DNA of 64,000 nt. It comes from Pseudomonas sp. ANT_H12B. GTDB taxonomy: Bacteria > Pseudomonadota > Gammaproteobacteria > Pseudomonadales > Pseudomonadaceae. This document shows, piece by piece, positions 50,249 to 59,605 of the stretch. Numbering within the stretch: position 1 is the first letter of the stretch; the number at the start of each line of letters is the position of its first letter. The DNA is taken from positions 124,001-188,000 of the forward strand of contig NZ_VOBI01000010.1 in assembly GCF_008369325.1 (NCBI RefSeq). Direction: 5' to 3'. Made by a program: the position numbers and the translations under genes. The notes beneath the pieces were generated by a model. It made no database searches. It was not told where the DNA came from and worked only from the letters and a program-made list of their open reading frames with translations.

Positions 50249-52633
50249 CTAACTGTCGGCGCTTTCACCCTGTCCCGGACAAAGCACCCGCCGATAAAGC
50301 GCTGCCTGCAAATCTTCGAATTTCACCGGTTTGCTCAGGTAATCGATCAGCGCGCCGGTCGGGCAGCGCTCCCGATCAACGCTCAGGGCCACGATGAACA
50401 CCGGCAATTCGGTGCAGCCCGGCAAGGCGTGGATCTGGCAGCAGATGGAAACGCCGTCCATGGGTGGCAACTGACAATCGAGTAACACCGCGTCGAAGGA
50501 TTCGCACTGTAAAAGATCGAGCGCGGCGGACCCGCTGTCGACGGTGCGCACGCGGAACCCGAGCTTGAGCAACATGCCGCGCATCACCAACTGATTGATG
50601 CTGTTGTCATCCACCAGCAACACCGAGCAATCCTGAGGCAGTCGCAGGCGAGGGAAATCCTGGGTCATGAAGGGCGCTGACCGTCGTTCCACGACCGGCA
50701 GTTCGAACTCGACGTCGAGCTGGAAGCGGCTGCCGCGTCCAGGTTCGGAGCGGTGAGTCAGGCGCCCGCCCAGCAATTCGACAAGTTGCCGACAGATCGC
50801 CAGGCCGACGCCCAGACCGCCGTACTCACGGGTCGTCGAGCCGTCGAGCTGGAGGAACCGTTGATACAACGTTGCCTCCCCCAGATCGGTGAAACCGATA
50901 CCGGTGTCGATCACCGCAAAGGACAGCGTCAACCGGCCGGATTCCACCGGTTTGCCCGACACCCGCAGTGCCAATCCACCGACGCGAGTGAACTTGATTG
51001 CGTTGTCCAGCAGACATTCCAGGCATTGCGTCAACTTGGCACTATCGCCGTGCAAGCGATCCGGCAGTCCTTGCGCCACTTCGACTTTGAAGTCCAGCGA
51101 CTTGCTCAAGGCATTGCCTTCGAACTGCACGCGCAAGTTCTCGACAACGCTGCGCAAGCTGAAGGTGGCCGGATAGACTTTGAGTTTGCCAGCCTGCAAC
51201 TCGGTCAGGGTGAGGATGCCATTGACCATGCGCATCATGTCTCGCGCCGAACCCGCGGCCGTTTGCTGGTATTGCTCCAGTTCCGGGTCCATCTCGACAG
51301 TCTGCATCAGCTCCAGCGAACCGATCACACCGTTCATGGGTGTGCGCAATTCGTGGGTCAGTGTGGAGAGGAATTCGTCCTTGAGTTTGTTACTGCACGC
51401 CAGTTGCTGGTTGAGCACTTCAAGCTTCTGACCCGCATCAAACAGCGTCTGCGCCTGCTGCTCGCGCATGGCGTTGATGCGGTCGGCCAAGGCCAGGGAC
51501 AGCAACGCCACTTCGATCGCCGAACCGATCTGGCTGGAATACATGGTCAGGAACACATTGGGCAGATAACCCAGCACCATCATTGTGTTGACGATGCCGC
51601 CGAGCAAAAACGCCGACCAGGCGATGATGAAATACCGCGCCACCCGCAAGCCGCGCAGCCAGGCGAAAATCCCCGCAGCAAAAATCACCACTGTGAAGAC
51701 CAGCGCCAGGGCCGTCGCCAGCCGCAAGGCCAGGGCATAACTGGTCATCAGTGATAATCCGACCACCATCGCACTGAACGCAATCAGCCCCAGCAGCAAA
51801 CGATCGAGCCAACGACTGTGAGTCGCCGTCTGCAAGAAGCTGCGAGCAAACTGGCTGCCGAACAGCCCTGCGCAACCGATGAAAAATGGTGTCGAGGCGT
51901 TGGCCCACCAGGGATTGTCCGGCCAGAAATACTCCACGGCCGCACCGTTCACCGACAACTGATACAGGCCGAACGAGGCGATGTAGAAGATGTAATAGAG
52001 GTAGCTGGTGTCACGCACGCTGAGGTAGATAAACAGGTTGTAGACCAGCATCCCGAGCAAAACGCCGTAGATCAGCCCCAGTACATAGAGTCGGACCGGC
52101 TGCTCTTCGAGGTACGCGGTGCTCGACCACAACGTGACAGGTGCCTGGATCGACCCTTCGCTTTCCAGCCGCAGGTACACGGTTTGCGCTTGATCAGGAA
52201 TGAAGTCCAGTTCGAAGAGGTAGTTGTTCTGATGGATTTCGCGACTGGCGAACGGCAAGGCATCGCCGGTCTGTCGGGCCAATTGATAACCACCGCCAGC
52301 ATCAGGCAAGTACAGATCAATGTGATCGAGGGGTGGATAGGCCAGTTCCAGCAACCAGGTACGTTGCGCCGCGGGGTTGGTCGGGCGGTAACGCAGGTCG
52401 ATTTTCAGCCAGAACGCCGAGCGCGAATAACCGGCGTTGAGCGTGGCTTTATCGTGGGGTTTGAAGTTTCCCGCCGCCGCTTGCGCACGGACATCGGCGA
52501 TGGTCGCCTGACCACCCGCGTCTTCGAACATTTGCAGAGTTCGGCCCAGGGGAAGGCTTTGAGTGAATTCATCGAATTCGACTGCGCTCGCCAGGAGGGG
52601 CAAGCACAACAGCAACATTAGCAAATAGCGCAT
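50249..52633 (-). CDS. ladS: Hybrid sensor histidine kinase LadS
   Basis: A 794-residue hybrid kinase. A signal peptide is followed by a periplasmic DISMED2 sensor domain (about 25-175) and seven transmembrane helices of 7TMR-DISM type (about 180-385). The HisKA box FLSTLTHELRTPMNGVIGSL follows, then an HATPase (LDNAIKFTRVGG, DTGIGF, GLGVGLAICRQLV) and a C-terminal receiver (SVLLVDDNSINQL, DAVLLDCQLPPMDG). Order, length and position before thiD match P. aeruginosa LadS, which senses calcium and feeds the Gac/Rsm switch through GacS. The receiver keeps the phosphoacceptor Asp in LLDCQLP. Confidence 0.88.
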   Translation of the reverse strand: MRYLLMLLLCLPLLASAVEFDEFTQSLPLGRTLQMFEDAGGQATIADVRAQAAAGNFKPHDKATLNAGYSRSAFWLKIDLRYRPTNPAAQRTWLLELAYPPLDHIDLYLPDAGGGYQLARQTGDALPFASREIHQNNYLFELDFIPDQAQTVYLRLESEGSIQAPVTLWSSTAYLEEQPVRLYVLGLIYGVLLGMLVYNLFIYLSVRDTSYLYYIFYIASFGLYQLSVNGAAVEYFWPDNPWWANASTPFFIGCAGLFGSQFARSFLQTATHSRWLDRLLLGLIAFSAMVVGLSLMTSYALALRLATALALVFTVVIFAAGIFAWLRGLRVARYFIIAWSAFLLGGIVNTMMVLGYLPNVFLTMYSSQIGSAIEVALLSLALADRINAMREQQAQTLFDAGQKLEVLNQQLACSNKLKDEFLSTLTHELRTPMNGVIGSLELMQTVEMDPELEQYQQTAAGSARDMMRMVNGILTLTELQAGKLKVYPATFSLRSVVENLRVQFEGNALSKSLDFKVEVAQGLPDRLHGDSAKLTQCLECLLDNAIKFTRVGGLALRVSGKPVESGRLTLSFAVIDTGIGFTDLGEATLYQRFLQLDGSTTREYGGLGVGLAICRQLVELLGGRLTHRSEPGRGSRFQLDVEFELPVVERRSAPFMTQDFPRLRLPQDCSVLLVDDNSINQLVMRGMLLKLGFRVRTVDSGSAALDLLQCESFDAVLLDCQLPPMDGVSICCQIHALPGCTELPVFIVALSVDRERCPTGALIDYLSKPVKFEDLQAALYRRVLCPGQGESADS

Positions 52634-52936
52634 TTAAGCCCCAGCGTGGCCTGTCCGGTTGTGTCAGGAAGCCCCCCATTCCTTTTGAGTAGACGTAAAA
52701 CCGGTATTACCTGTTATTGGTTTGGATCCACTCTAGCATAGCCGTTGATGGCCATTGAGCACTATCGAAATTTTTCCTACAAAGGCTCTAGCACGGGCGT
52801 TCCAGTGCCATGCATTGAGCTAGAGCTGTTTCCCCGGTCAAATTGTGACAATGGCTCAGCAGAGCACAGGTATTCGCGTCCCACGGTTCATTGGTCGACA
52901 CCCGAAAAAACATGTTTGGTGGTAAGCTCGCGCACC
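52634..52936. promoter_or_regulatory. Divergent region of ladS and thiD
   Basis: This 303-nt gap has no recognised gene. An 8-bp inverted repeat, GCTCTAGC (52785-52792) / GCTAGAGC (52819-52826), could form a leader hairpin for thiD. No TPP riboswitch was recognised. Confidence 0.4.
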
Positions 52937-53734
52937 ATGAATATCTACAGTTCTCGCCCCGTTGTCCTCTGTCTCTCCGGCCACGACCCAAGTGGTGGCG
53001 CCGGCCTGCAGGCAGATATCGAAGCCCTGCTCGCCCAGGGTTGTCATGCGGCTCCGGCCGTCACCGCCCTGACCGTGCAAGACACGGTCAATGTCACTGA
53101 CTTCCGCGTCCTCGACCGTGAGTGGGTGTTGGCCCAGGCCAATGCCGTGCTCAACGATTCCGAAGTCGCCGCCGTCAAACTGGGCATGCTCGGTTCCCTT
53201 GAAATGGTCGACACCGTGGTCGAACTGCTTCAGGCACACCCGCATTTGCCGATGGTCTGCGACCCGGTGCTGCGCGCCGGTGGCGGCGGACGATTGGGCA
53301 AGGACGAAGTCGGCTACGCCATGCGCGAACGCCTGCTGCCCCTGGCCATCATTGCCACCCCTAACCTTCCCGAAGCCCGCATCCTCGCCGAACTGCCCGA
53401 AGGCACCGCGGACGAGTGCGCTGAAAAACTCCTGCCATACGTCAAACACCTGCTGATCACTGGCGGCCATGGCGATGAACACGAAATTCACAACCGCTTG
53501 TACAGCCGTGACGGCAGCCGCCAAACCTTTACCTGCCAGCGCCTGCCCGGCAGTTATCACGGTTCCGGCTGCACATTGGCCAGCGCTTTGACCGGTCGTC
53601 TGGCCCAGGGTGAAAACCTCGTCAGCGCCGTGAAAACCGCACTTGACTACACTTGGCGCACCCTGCGAGATGCGGAGCAACTGGGCAAAGGCCAGTTCGT
53701 GCCGCGCCGTCTGCCGCTGGATTTCTGTTCGTAA
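52937..53734 (+). CDS. thiD: Hydroxymethylpyrimidine (phosphate) kinase
   Basis: A 265-residue PfkB-like kinase phosphorylating HMP and HMP-P for thiamine synthesis. The N-terminal GHDPSGGAGLQADIEALLAQGCHAAPAVTALTVQDT and VKLGMLGSLEMV are the ThiD signatures, and LPGSYHGSGCTLASALTG is the active-site loop. I use the ATG at 52937, after which the family start VVLCLSGHD follows. It precedes thiE and hemL in the same order as in other Pseudomonas. Confidence 0.95.
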   Translation: MNIYSSRPVVLCLSGHDPSGGAGLQADIEALLAQGCHAAPAVTALTVQDTVNVTDFRVLDREWVLAQANAVLNDSEVAAVKLGMLGSLEMVDTVVELLQAHPHLPMVCDPVLRAGGGGRLGKDEVGYAMRERLLPLAIIATPNLPEARILAELPEGTADECAEKLLPYVKHLLITGGHGDEHEIHNRLYSRDGSRQTFTCQRLPGSYHGSGCTLASALTGRLAQGENLVSAVKTALDYTWRTLRDAEQLGKGQFVPRRLPLDFCS

Positions 53735-53751
53735 GCCAAGAGGCCTGTCCG

Positions 53752-54375
53752 ATGAAACTACGTGGCCTGTACGCCATTACCGATAGTCAGCTGCTGGCCG
53801 GTAAATTTCTTTCGTACGTGGAGGCGGCGCTGGAAGGTGGCGTCACCCTGCTGCAATACCGCGACAAGAGCAGCGACGAGGCCCGCCGCCTGCGCGAGGC
53901 CGAAGCCTTGCGCAATTTGTGTGAGCGCTACAAGACTCAGTTGATCATCAATGATGACGCCGAGTTGGCCGCGCGCCTGAACGTCGGCGTGCACCTGGGC
54001 CAGATCGATGGGCCGCTGACTCCGGCCCGCGCACTGCTCGGTCGCCAGGCGATCATCGGGTCGACCTGTCACGCACAACTCGAACTCGCTGAACAAGCGG
54101 CCAAGGAAGGCGCCAGTTATGTCGCCTTCGGTCGTTTCTTCAACTCGAACACCAAGCCCGGCGCACCGACCTGCAGCCTCGAACTGCTCGACCAGGCCCG
54201 CAGCAAACTGCACATGCCGATTTGCGCGATTGGCGGCATCACCCTGGAAAACGCCGCACCACTGGTAGCCCACGGGGTCGATTTGCTGGCGGTGGTCCAT
54301 GGCCTGTTTGGCGCCGAGAGTACGGCTGAAGTCACCCGCCGCGCCCGTGCATTCAACGACCTGCTTTCTATTTAA
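53752..54375 (+). CDS. thiE: Thiamine-phosphate synthase
   Basis: A 207-residue TIM-barrel enzyme joining HMP pyrophosphate and the thiazole phosphate into thiamine phosphate. GLYAITDSQ opens the barrel; LLQYRDKS, LIINDDAELAARLNVGVHLGQ and AFGRFFNSNTKPGAPTCSLELL are substrate-site segments, and CAIGGITLENAAPLV is the phosphate-binding end. It lies 17 nt after thiD and 32 nt before hemL. ATG at 53752 gives the standard length. Confidence 0.96.
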   Translation: MKLRGLYAITDSQLLAGKFLSYVEAALEGGVTLLQYRDKSSDEARRLREAEALRNLCERYKTQLIINDDAELAARLNVGVHLGQIDGPLTPARALLGRQAIIGSTCHAQLELAEQAAKEGASYVAFGRFFNSNTKPGAPTCSLELLDQARSKLHMPICAIGGITLENAAPLVAHGVDLLAVVHGLFGAESTAEVTRRARAFNDLLSI

Positions 54376-54407
54376 GTAGCTTAAAAATCTGATTTGAGAG
54401 CCCGATC

Positions 54408-55691
54408 ATGTCTCGTTCCGAAACCCTGTTTGCCAATGCCCAGAAACACATTCCCGGTGGCGTGAACTCGCCTGTTCGCGCGTTCAAGAGCGTTGGCGGT
54501 ACGCCGCTGTTCTTCAAACACGCAGAAGGCGCCTACGTCACCGACGAAGACAACAAGCGTTATGTGGATTACGTCGGTTCCTGGGGGCCGATGATTCTCG
54601 GCCACAGCCACCCGGACGTGCTCGACGCCGTGCGCAAACAGCTTGAACACGGATTGTCCTACGGCGCGCCGACCGAGATGGAAACCCAGATGGCTGATCT
54701 GGTCTGCTCGATCGTACCGTCGATGGAAATGGTGCGCATGGTCAGCTCCGGCACCGAAGCAACCATGAGCGCTATCCGTCTGGCCCGTGGTTTCACCGGC
54801 CGCGACAGCATCATCAAGTTCGAAGGCTGCTACCACGGCCACTCCGACAGCCTGCTGGTCAAGGCCGGTTCCGGCGCCCTGACTCAAGGCGTGCCGAGCT
54901 CTGCCGGTGTACCGGCTGCGTTTGCCAAACACACCCTGACCCTGCCGTTCAACGACATCGACGCAGTTGAAACCATGCTCGCCGAAGTCGGCCAGGACGT
55001 GGCCTGCATCATCGTCGAGCCCGTGGCCGGCAACATGAACTGCGTACCACCGGCGCCAGGTTTCCTCGAAGGCTTGCGCACCCTGTGCGACAAGCACGGC
55101 GTGGTACTGATTTTCGACGAAGTGATGACCGGTTTCCGCGTCGCGCTAGGTGGTGCACAAGCGCATTACGGCGTGACACCCGACCTGACCACCTTCGGCA
55201 AGATCATCGGTGGCGGCATGCCGGTCGGCTGCTTCGGCGGCAAGCGCGAAATCATGTCGCACATCGCGCCACTGGGCCCGGTCTACCAGGCGGGCACCTT
55301 GTCGGGTAACCCGCTGGCGATGGCGGCCGGCCTGACGACTCTGCGCCTGATCAGCCGTCCTGGCTTCCACGCCGAGCTGACTGACTACACCAGCCGCCTG
55401 CTCGATGGCCTGCAACAGCGCGCCGACGCCGCTGGCATTCCATTCGTGACCACTCAGGCTGGCGGCATGTTCGGTCTGTACTTCAGCGGCGCCGACGACA
55501 TCGTGACCTTCGAGGATGTGATGGCCAGCGATGCCAAGCTGTTCGGACGTTTCTTCCACCTGATGCTGGAAGGTGGCGTGTACCTGGCGCCGAGCGCTTT
55601 CGAAGCCGGGTTCACCTCGATCGCCCACGGCGAAACCGAGCTGAAACTGACCCTGGATGCCGCCGAGCGCGCATTTGCCGCATTGAAATAA
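54408..55691 (+). CDS. hemL: Glutamate-1-semialdehyde 2,1-aminomutase
   Basis: A 427-residue PLP enzyme making 5-aminolevulinate from glutamate 1-semialdehyde, the second step of tetrapyrrole synthesis. The start ETLFANAQKHIPGGVNSPVRAFK is typical, SSGTEATMSAIRLARGFTGR and DEVMTGFR are PLP-site segments, and DLTTFGKIIGGGMPVG carries the PLP lysine. Length equals E. coli HemL (426). An imperfect hairpin follows. Confidence 0.97.
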   Translation: MSRSETLFANAQKHIPGGVNSPVRAFKSVGGTPLFFKHAEGAYVTDEDNKRYVDYVGSWGPMILGHSHPDVLDAVRKQLEHGLSYGAPTEMETQMADLVCSIVPSMEMVRMVSSGTEATMSAIRLARGFTGRDSIIKFEGCYHGHSDSLLVKAGSGALTQGVPSSAGVPAAFAKHTLTLPFNDIDAVETMLAEVGQDVACIIVEPVAGNMNCVPPAPGFLEGLRTLCDKHGVVLIFDEVMTGFRVALGGAQAHYGVTPDLTTFGKIIGGGMPVGCFGGKREIMSHIAPLGPVYQAGTLSGNPLAMAAGLTTLRLISRPGFHAELTDYTSRLLDGLQQRADAAGIPFVTTQAGGMFGLYFSGADDIVTFEDVMASDAKLFGRFFHLMLEGGVYLAPSAFEAGFTSIAHGETELKLTLDAAERAFAALK

Positions 55692-55700
55692 CGCTGTACC

Positions 55701-55728
55701 GCTGACGTTGGCGATTGCCAGCGTCAGC
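55701..55728 (+). terminator. Hairpin after hemL
   Basis: GCTGACGTTGGC and GCCAGCGTCAGC pair over 12 bp with one mismatch, followed by a weak TTT. It is 9 nt after the hemL stop. Confidence 0.65.
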
Positions 55729-55827
55729 TTTCACCTACATTCCTGTCGCTTTTCCTGCGCTTCTACTAATAATCTCCCGCAAAGTGGGCGATATATTCCC
55801 CGCGCAGCAGAAAAACGAGTAAAGACT

Positions 55828-55857
55828 TTGTAAGGTTGGCCCTGCTTATTTCATAAT
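55828..55857 (+). promoter_or_regulatory. Promoter of the Sel1-repeat gene
   Basis: TTGTAA (55828-55833) and CATAAT (55852-55857) are 18 nt apart, about 60 nt before the ATG at 55917. Confidence 0.55.
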
Positions 55858-55916
55858 GCGCGCTTATTGGATCCCCTCGATGGGTCCGCGCGCCCTTCAG
55901 AGGTAAGTCGATTCCC

Positions 55917-56471
55917 ATGAACCGCACCGGCCGCGCCCTTGCACTGGGCTGCCTGTTGCTCCTTCAGCCCCTGCTCGCGCTCGCACAAGCAGGCGGCAAC
56001 TCGTTGTTAATCCCAGCGATGGGTCGTTGCACCCTCAATACCCAGCCGCAAGACCTGGAACAGGCTCTCGCTGCCTGCCAGAAAGCGTCGGAGGAAGGGG
56101 ATGCGCAAGCGCAATACGAGTTGGGTGAGTTCTACTACGACGGCAAAAACACGCCGCGCGACCTCAATAAAGCCCTGAACTACTTCGAAAAAGCCTCGCT
56201 GCAAGGCCACGCTCAGGCGCAATTCAAACTTGGCACCATGTTCTTTCATGGCGAAGGCGTACCGGCCAATAACGTCCAAGCGTATATCGTGCTGAAAATG
56301 GCCGCGGTCAATGGCGCTGAAGATGCGCTGGACACGGCTGACGAAGTCGCCGAGAAAATGCCCCGCGAAGATCTGGAAGTTGCAACCCAGGTACTGGGGC
56401 AAATCTTCCGCAAGTACCTGATGGAATTGCAGAGCGCCGATGGGCGTACGCCGTTCTCGCCACTTCCCTGA
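55917..56471 (+). CDS. Secreted Sel1-repeat protein
   Basis: A 184-residue protein with a signal peptide (LGCLLLLQPLLALAQA). The body has about two to three Sel1/TPR-like repeats (AQAQYELGEFYYDGKNTPRDLNKALNYFEKAS, AQAQFKLGTMFFHGEGVPANNVQAYIVLKMAA), each about 36 residues. Such repeats mediate protein contacts; the partner is unknown. It is convergent with DUF1820 across a REP pair. Confidence 0.86.
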   Translation: MNRTGRALALGCLLLLQPLLALAQAGGNSLLIPAMGRCTLNTQPQDLEQALAACQKASEEGDAQAQYELGEFYYDGKNTPRDLNKALNYFEKASLQGHAQAQFKLGTMFFHGEGVPANNVQAYIVLKMAAVNGAEDALDTADEVAEKMPREDLEVATQVLGQIFRKYLMELQSADGRTPFSPLP

Positions 56472-56497
56472 TTTCTGCATCGAACTTTCTGGCCCCT

Positions 56498-56578
56498 TCG
56501 CGGGCAAGCCCGCTCCCACATTTAACCGCGTTCTAACTTAAGGACACGGTCTACTGTGGGAGCGGGCTTGCTCGCGAA
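56498..56578. repeat. REP pair (inverted)
   Basis: Arms CGCGGGCAAGCCCGCTCCCA and TGGGAGCGGGCTTGCTCGCG lie between convergent genes. Confidence 0.87.
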
Positions 56579-56601
56579 TGGGGGCGACTCGATCTTGAGG
56601 C

Positions 56602-56931
56602 TTACTTCTCAGGCATCGGCATCGGAAACGGCATGACATTGCCGACCGCGCCGCGGGCTTCGCTGATTTTCGGCGTGCCGAGGCGCTCGACTTCGTCGAT
56701 GCGCACGATCGAATGCATCGGCACGAAACTGCGCACAACACCTTCGAACTGAGCCTTGAGCTTCTCTTCACTCGGATCGACGACGACTTGTGTGCGCTCG
56801 CCAAAGACGAACTCTTCCACTTCCAGGAAGCCCCACAGATCACTTTGATAGATCTGCTTGGCGTACATTTCGTACACCTGGCCCTGGTTGAGGAAAATCA
56901 CCTTGTAGATTGGAGCTTCACGTTTGGTCAT
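56602..56931 (-). CDS. DUF1820 protein
   Basis: A 109-residue protein with the DUF1820 start MTKREAPIYKVIFLNQGQVYEMYAKQIYQSDLWGFLEVEEFVFGERTQVVVDPSEEKLKAQF. Function unknown; it is a small conserved cytoplasmic protein of gamma-proteobacteria. ATG at 56931 fits the family start. It is divergent from miaB. Confidence 0.88.
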   Translation of the reverse strand: MTKREAPIYKVIFLNQGQVYEMYAKQIYQSDLWGFLEVEEFVFGERTQVVVDPSEEKLKAQFEGVVRSFVPMHSIVRIDEVERLGTPKISEARGAVGNVMPFPMPMPEK

Positions 56932-57065
56932 GGTGGGCGAGCAACACATCGGGGATAAAAATGAGGGCGCGAACTATAGCATAGCCGCCGGACGCGCAGC
57001 GGTAGGAACCTGGGGACATGTTCCCTATAATGCGCGGTTCTTTGAATCACGTGATGACTCTTTCC

Positions 57066-58394
57066 ATGGCCAAGAAGCTTTACATCGAAACCCACGGTTG
57101 CCAAATGAACGAGTACGACAGCTCGCGCATGGTCGATCTGCTGGGTGAACACCAGGCCCTGGAAGTCACCGCTCGCGCTGAAGACGCCGACGTGATCCTG
57201 CTCAACACCTGTTCGATCCGCGAACGTGCCCAGGACCGGGTGTATTCCCAGCTCGGCCGTTGGCGCGAACTGAAACTGGCAAACCCGGACATGGTGATCG
57301 CCGTCGGCGGTTGCGTGGCCAGCCAGGAAGGCGCGGCCATCCGCGATCGCGCGCCTTATGTCGATGTGGTATTCGGCCCGCAGACCCTGCACCGCCTGCC
57401 GGAAATGATCGACGCTGCACGCCTGACCAAACTGCCACAGGTTGACGTCTCGTTCCCGGAAATAGAAAAATTCGACCACTTGCCCGAGCCGCGCATCGAT
57501 GGCCCGAGTGCTTACGTATCGGTCATGGAAGGTTGCAGCAAGTACTGCACCTTTTGCGTGGTGCCGTACACCCGCGGCGAAGAAGTCAGCCGACCGTTCG
57601 ACGATGTGATTGCCGAGATCATTCACCTGGCCGAAAACGGCGTGCGTGAAGTGACCTTGCTGGGCCAGAACGTCAACGGCTATCGCGGGACCACTCACGA
57701 CGGACGCCTGGCGGACCTGGCCGAGCTGATCCGGGTGGTGGCCGCCGTCGATGGCATCGACCGCATCCGCTACACCACGTCCCACCCGCTGGAATTCTCC
57801 GACAGCCTGATCCAGGCCCACGCCGAAGTGCCGGAACTGGTAAAGCACCTGCACTTGCCGGTGCAGTCGGGTTCGGACCGGATTCTCTCGGCGATGAAGC
57901 GCAACCACACCGCGCTGGAATACAAATCCAAACTGCGCAAGCTGCGGGCTGCCGTGCCGGGGATCTGCATCAGCTCGGACTTCATCGTCGGCTTCCCGGG
58001 TGAGACCGAAAAAGACTTCGAACAGACCATGAAGCTGATCGAAGACGTCGGTTTCGACTTTTCCTACTCGTTCGTCTATAGCCAGCGCCCGGGCACCCCG
58101 GCTGCCGATCTGGCCGACGAAACGCCGGAAGCGCTGAAAAAAGAACGCCTGAACGCCCTGCAACATCGCCTGAACCAGCAAGGTTTCGAGATCAGCCGAC
58201 AAATGGTCGGTTCGATCCAGCGGATCCTGGTGACCGATTATTCGAAAAAAGACCCCGGCGAACTGCAAGGCCGGACCGAGAACAACCGTATCGTCAACTT
58301 CCGCTGCGACAATCCAACCTTGATCGGGCAGTTCGCCGATGTGCATATCGACGCCGCACAACCGCACTCGCTGCGGGGCTCACTGGTTCAGTAA
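57066..58394 (+). CDS. miaB: tRNA-2-methylthio-N6-dimethylallyladenosine synthase MiaB
   Basis: A 442-residue radical-SAM methylthiotransferase. The N-terminal domain has cysteines in ETHGCQMNEYDS, LLNTCSIRE and VGGCVASQE (first Fe-S cluster), and the radical SAM motif CSKYCTFCVVPYTRGEE has the CxxxCxxC. A C-terminal TRAM domain (ILVTDYSKKDPGELQGRTENN) completes it. It adds the methylthio group at position 37 of tRNAs reading U-starting codons. ATG at 57066 chosen for the family start MAKKLYIETHGCQ; an ATG at 57054 is in frame. phoH follows after a REP pair. Confidence 0.96.
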   Translation: MAKKLYIETHGCQMNEYDSSRMVDLLGEHQALEVTARAEDADVILLNTCSIRERAQDRVYSQLGRWRELKLANPDMVIAVGGCVASQEGAAIRDRAPYVDVVFGPQTLHRLPEMIDAARLTKLPQVDVSFPEIEKFDHLPEPRIDGPSAYVSVMEGCSKYCTFCVVPYTRGEEVSRPFDDVIAEIIHLAENGVREVTLLGQNVNGYRGTTHDGRLADLAELIRVVAAVDGIDRIRYTTSHPLEFSDSLIQAHAEVPELVKHLHLPVQSGSDRILSAMKRNHTALEYKSKLRKLRAAVPGICISSDFIVGFPGETEKDFEQTMKLIEDVGFDFSYSFVYSQRPGTPAADLADETPEALKKERLNALQHRLNQQGFEISRQMVGSIQRILVTDYSKKDPGELQGRTENNRIVNFRCDNPTLIGQFADVHIDAAQPHSLRGSLVQ

Positions 58395-58407
58395 CACCAT
58401 ATTTCCC

Positions 58408-58499
58408 TGTGGGAGCGAGCTTGCTCGCGATGGCGCCAGCCCATACAACTTAAATGTTGAATGTCAGACCGTCATCGCGAGCACGCTCGCTCCCACAGG
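58408..58499. repeat. REP pair (inverted)
   Basis: Arms GTGGGAGCGAGCTTGCTCGC and GCGAGCACGCTCGCTCCCAC lie between miaB and phoH. Confidence 0.87.
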
Positions 58500-58600
58500 G
58501 GAAGCTGTTCAACATTGGTCTGTATAAGAGCTTTCGCACCCAGGCCACTGGCGTTATCCTTGATTTCATCTTAATTGCCCCAGGGCGGCTAAATACGACC

Positions 58601-59605
58601 TTGAACGCACCCATAGAACCACATCGTTTCATCCTCGAGCCCTTTGAGGCTCGCCGCTTCGCCAATCTGTGCGGGCAATTCGACGAGCATCTGCGCTTGA
58701 TCGAACAGCGCCTGAATATCGAGATCCGCAACCGCGGCGACCAGTTCGAACTGATCGGCGATCCCAAGCACACCACCTCCGCGGAAAACCTCCTGCGCCG
58801 CCTGTACCGGGAAACCAAGGGTACCGAGCTGTCGCCAGACGTGGTTCACCTGTTCCTGCAGGAATCGGCCGTCGAAGAGCTGGACAACGTCTCCCCCGGC
58901 GAACCCTCCGTGGCCCTGCGCACCAAAAAAGGCATGATTCGCCCCCGTGGCTTGAATCAGCTGCGCTACGTGAAGGAAATCCTCGGTAACGACATCAATT
59001 TCGGCATCGGCCCGGCCGGTACCGGCAAGACCTATCTGGCCGTTGCCTGCGCAGTAGATGCGCTGGAACGCGAGCAGATTCGCCGCATCCTGCTGGTGCG
59101 CCCGGCGGTTGAAGCAGGTGAAAAACTCGGTTTCCTGCCCGGCGACCTGTCGCAGAAAATCGACCCGTACCTGCGCCCGCTCTACGACGCACTCTACGAA
59201 ATGCTCGGCTTCGAACACGTGGCCAAGCTGATCGAGCGCCAGGTGATCGAAGTCGCGCCGCTGGCTTACATGCGCGGTCGGACGTTGAACAACAGCTTCA
59301 TCATCCTCGACGAAAGCCAGAACACCACCGTCGAACAGATGAAAATGTTCCTGACCCGCATCGGCTTCGGCTCTACCGCGGTCATCACTGGCGACATCAC
59401 CCAGGTCGACCTGCCGAAAGGCACCAAGTCCGGGCTGCACCATGTGATCGAAGTGCTCAAAGACGTGCCGGGCATCAGCTTCACCCATTTCATGCCCAAG
59501 GACGTCGTACGCCATCCATTGGTGCAACGCATTGTCGAAGCCTACGAGCGCTTCGAGAATCGCGTCGCCGAAGAAGCGCCAAAGGATAAACGCCACGATG
59601 CTTGA
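58601..59605 (+). CDS. ybeZ: PhoH-like ATPase (YbeZ)
   Basis: A 334-residue P-loop ATPase of the PhoH/YbeZ group. GIGPAGTGKTYLAVACAVDAL is the Walker A, NNSFIILDESQNTTVEQMKMFLTRIG the Walker B and sensor region, and PRGLNQLRYVKEILGNDINFG the family front. It is linked with YbeY in rRNA processing. The reading frame begins with TTG at 58601, giving NAPIEPHRFILEPFEARRF, which fits the family; the site upstream is only weakly purine-rich. No better start is seen. It overlaps ybeY by 8 nt. Confidence 0.92.
   Translation: MNAPIEPHRFILEPFEARRFANLCGQFDEHLRLIEQRLNIEIRNRGDQFELIGDPKHTTSAENLLRRLYRETKGTELSPDVVHLFLQESAVEELDNVSPGEPSVALRTKKGMIRPRGLNQLRYVKEILGNDINFGIGPAGTGKTYLAVACAVDALEREQIRRILLVRPAVEAGEKLGFLPGDLSQKIDPYLRPLYDALYEMLGFEHVAKLIERQVIEVAPLAYMRGRTLNNSFIILDESQNTTVEQMKMFLTRIGFGSTAVITGDITQVDLPKGTKSGLHHVIEVLKDVPGISFTHFMPKDVVRHPLVQRIVEAYERFENRVAEEAPKDKRHDA

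Noticed and set aside
52634..52936. Possible TPP riboswitch upstream of thiD
   Set aside because: No conserved TPP-riboswitch core (such as the CTGAGA segment) was seen in the 303-nt gap, only a small inverted repeat.
53653..53751. Fused ThiD-ThiE reading
   Set aside because: thiD and thiE are separate frames with a normal 17-nt gap; the apparent longer thiE frame overlaps thiD in another frame.
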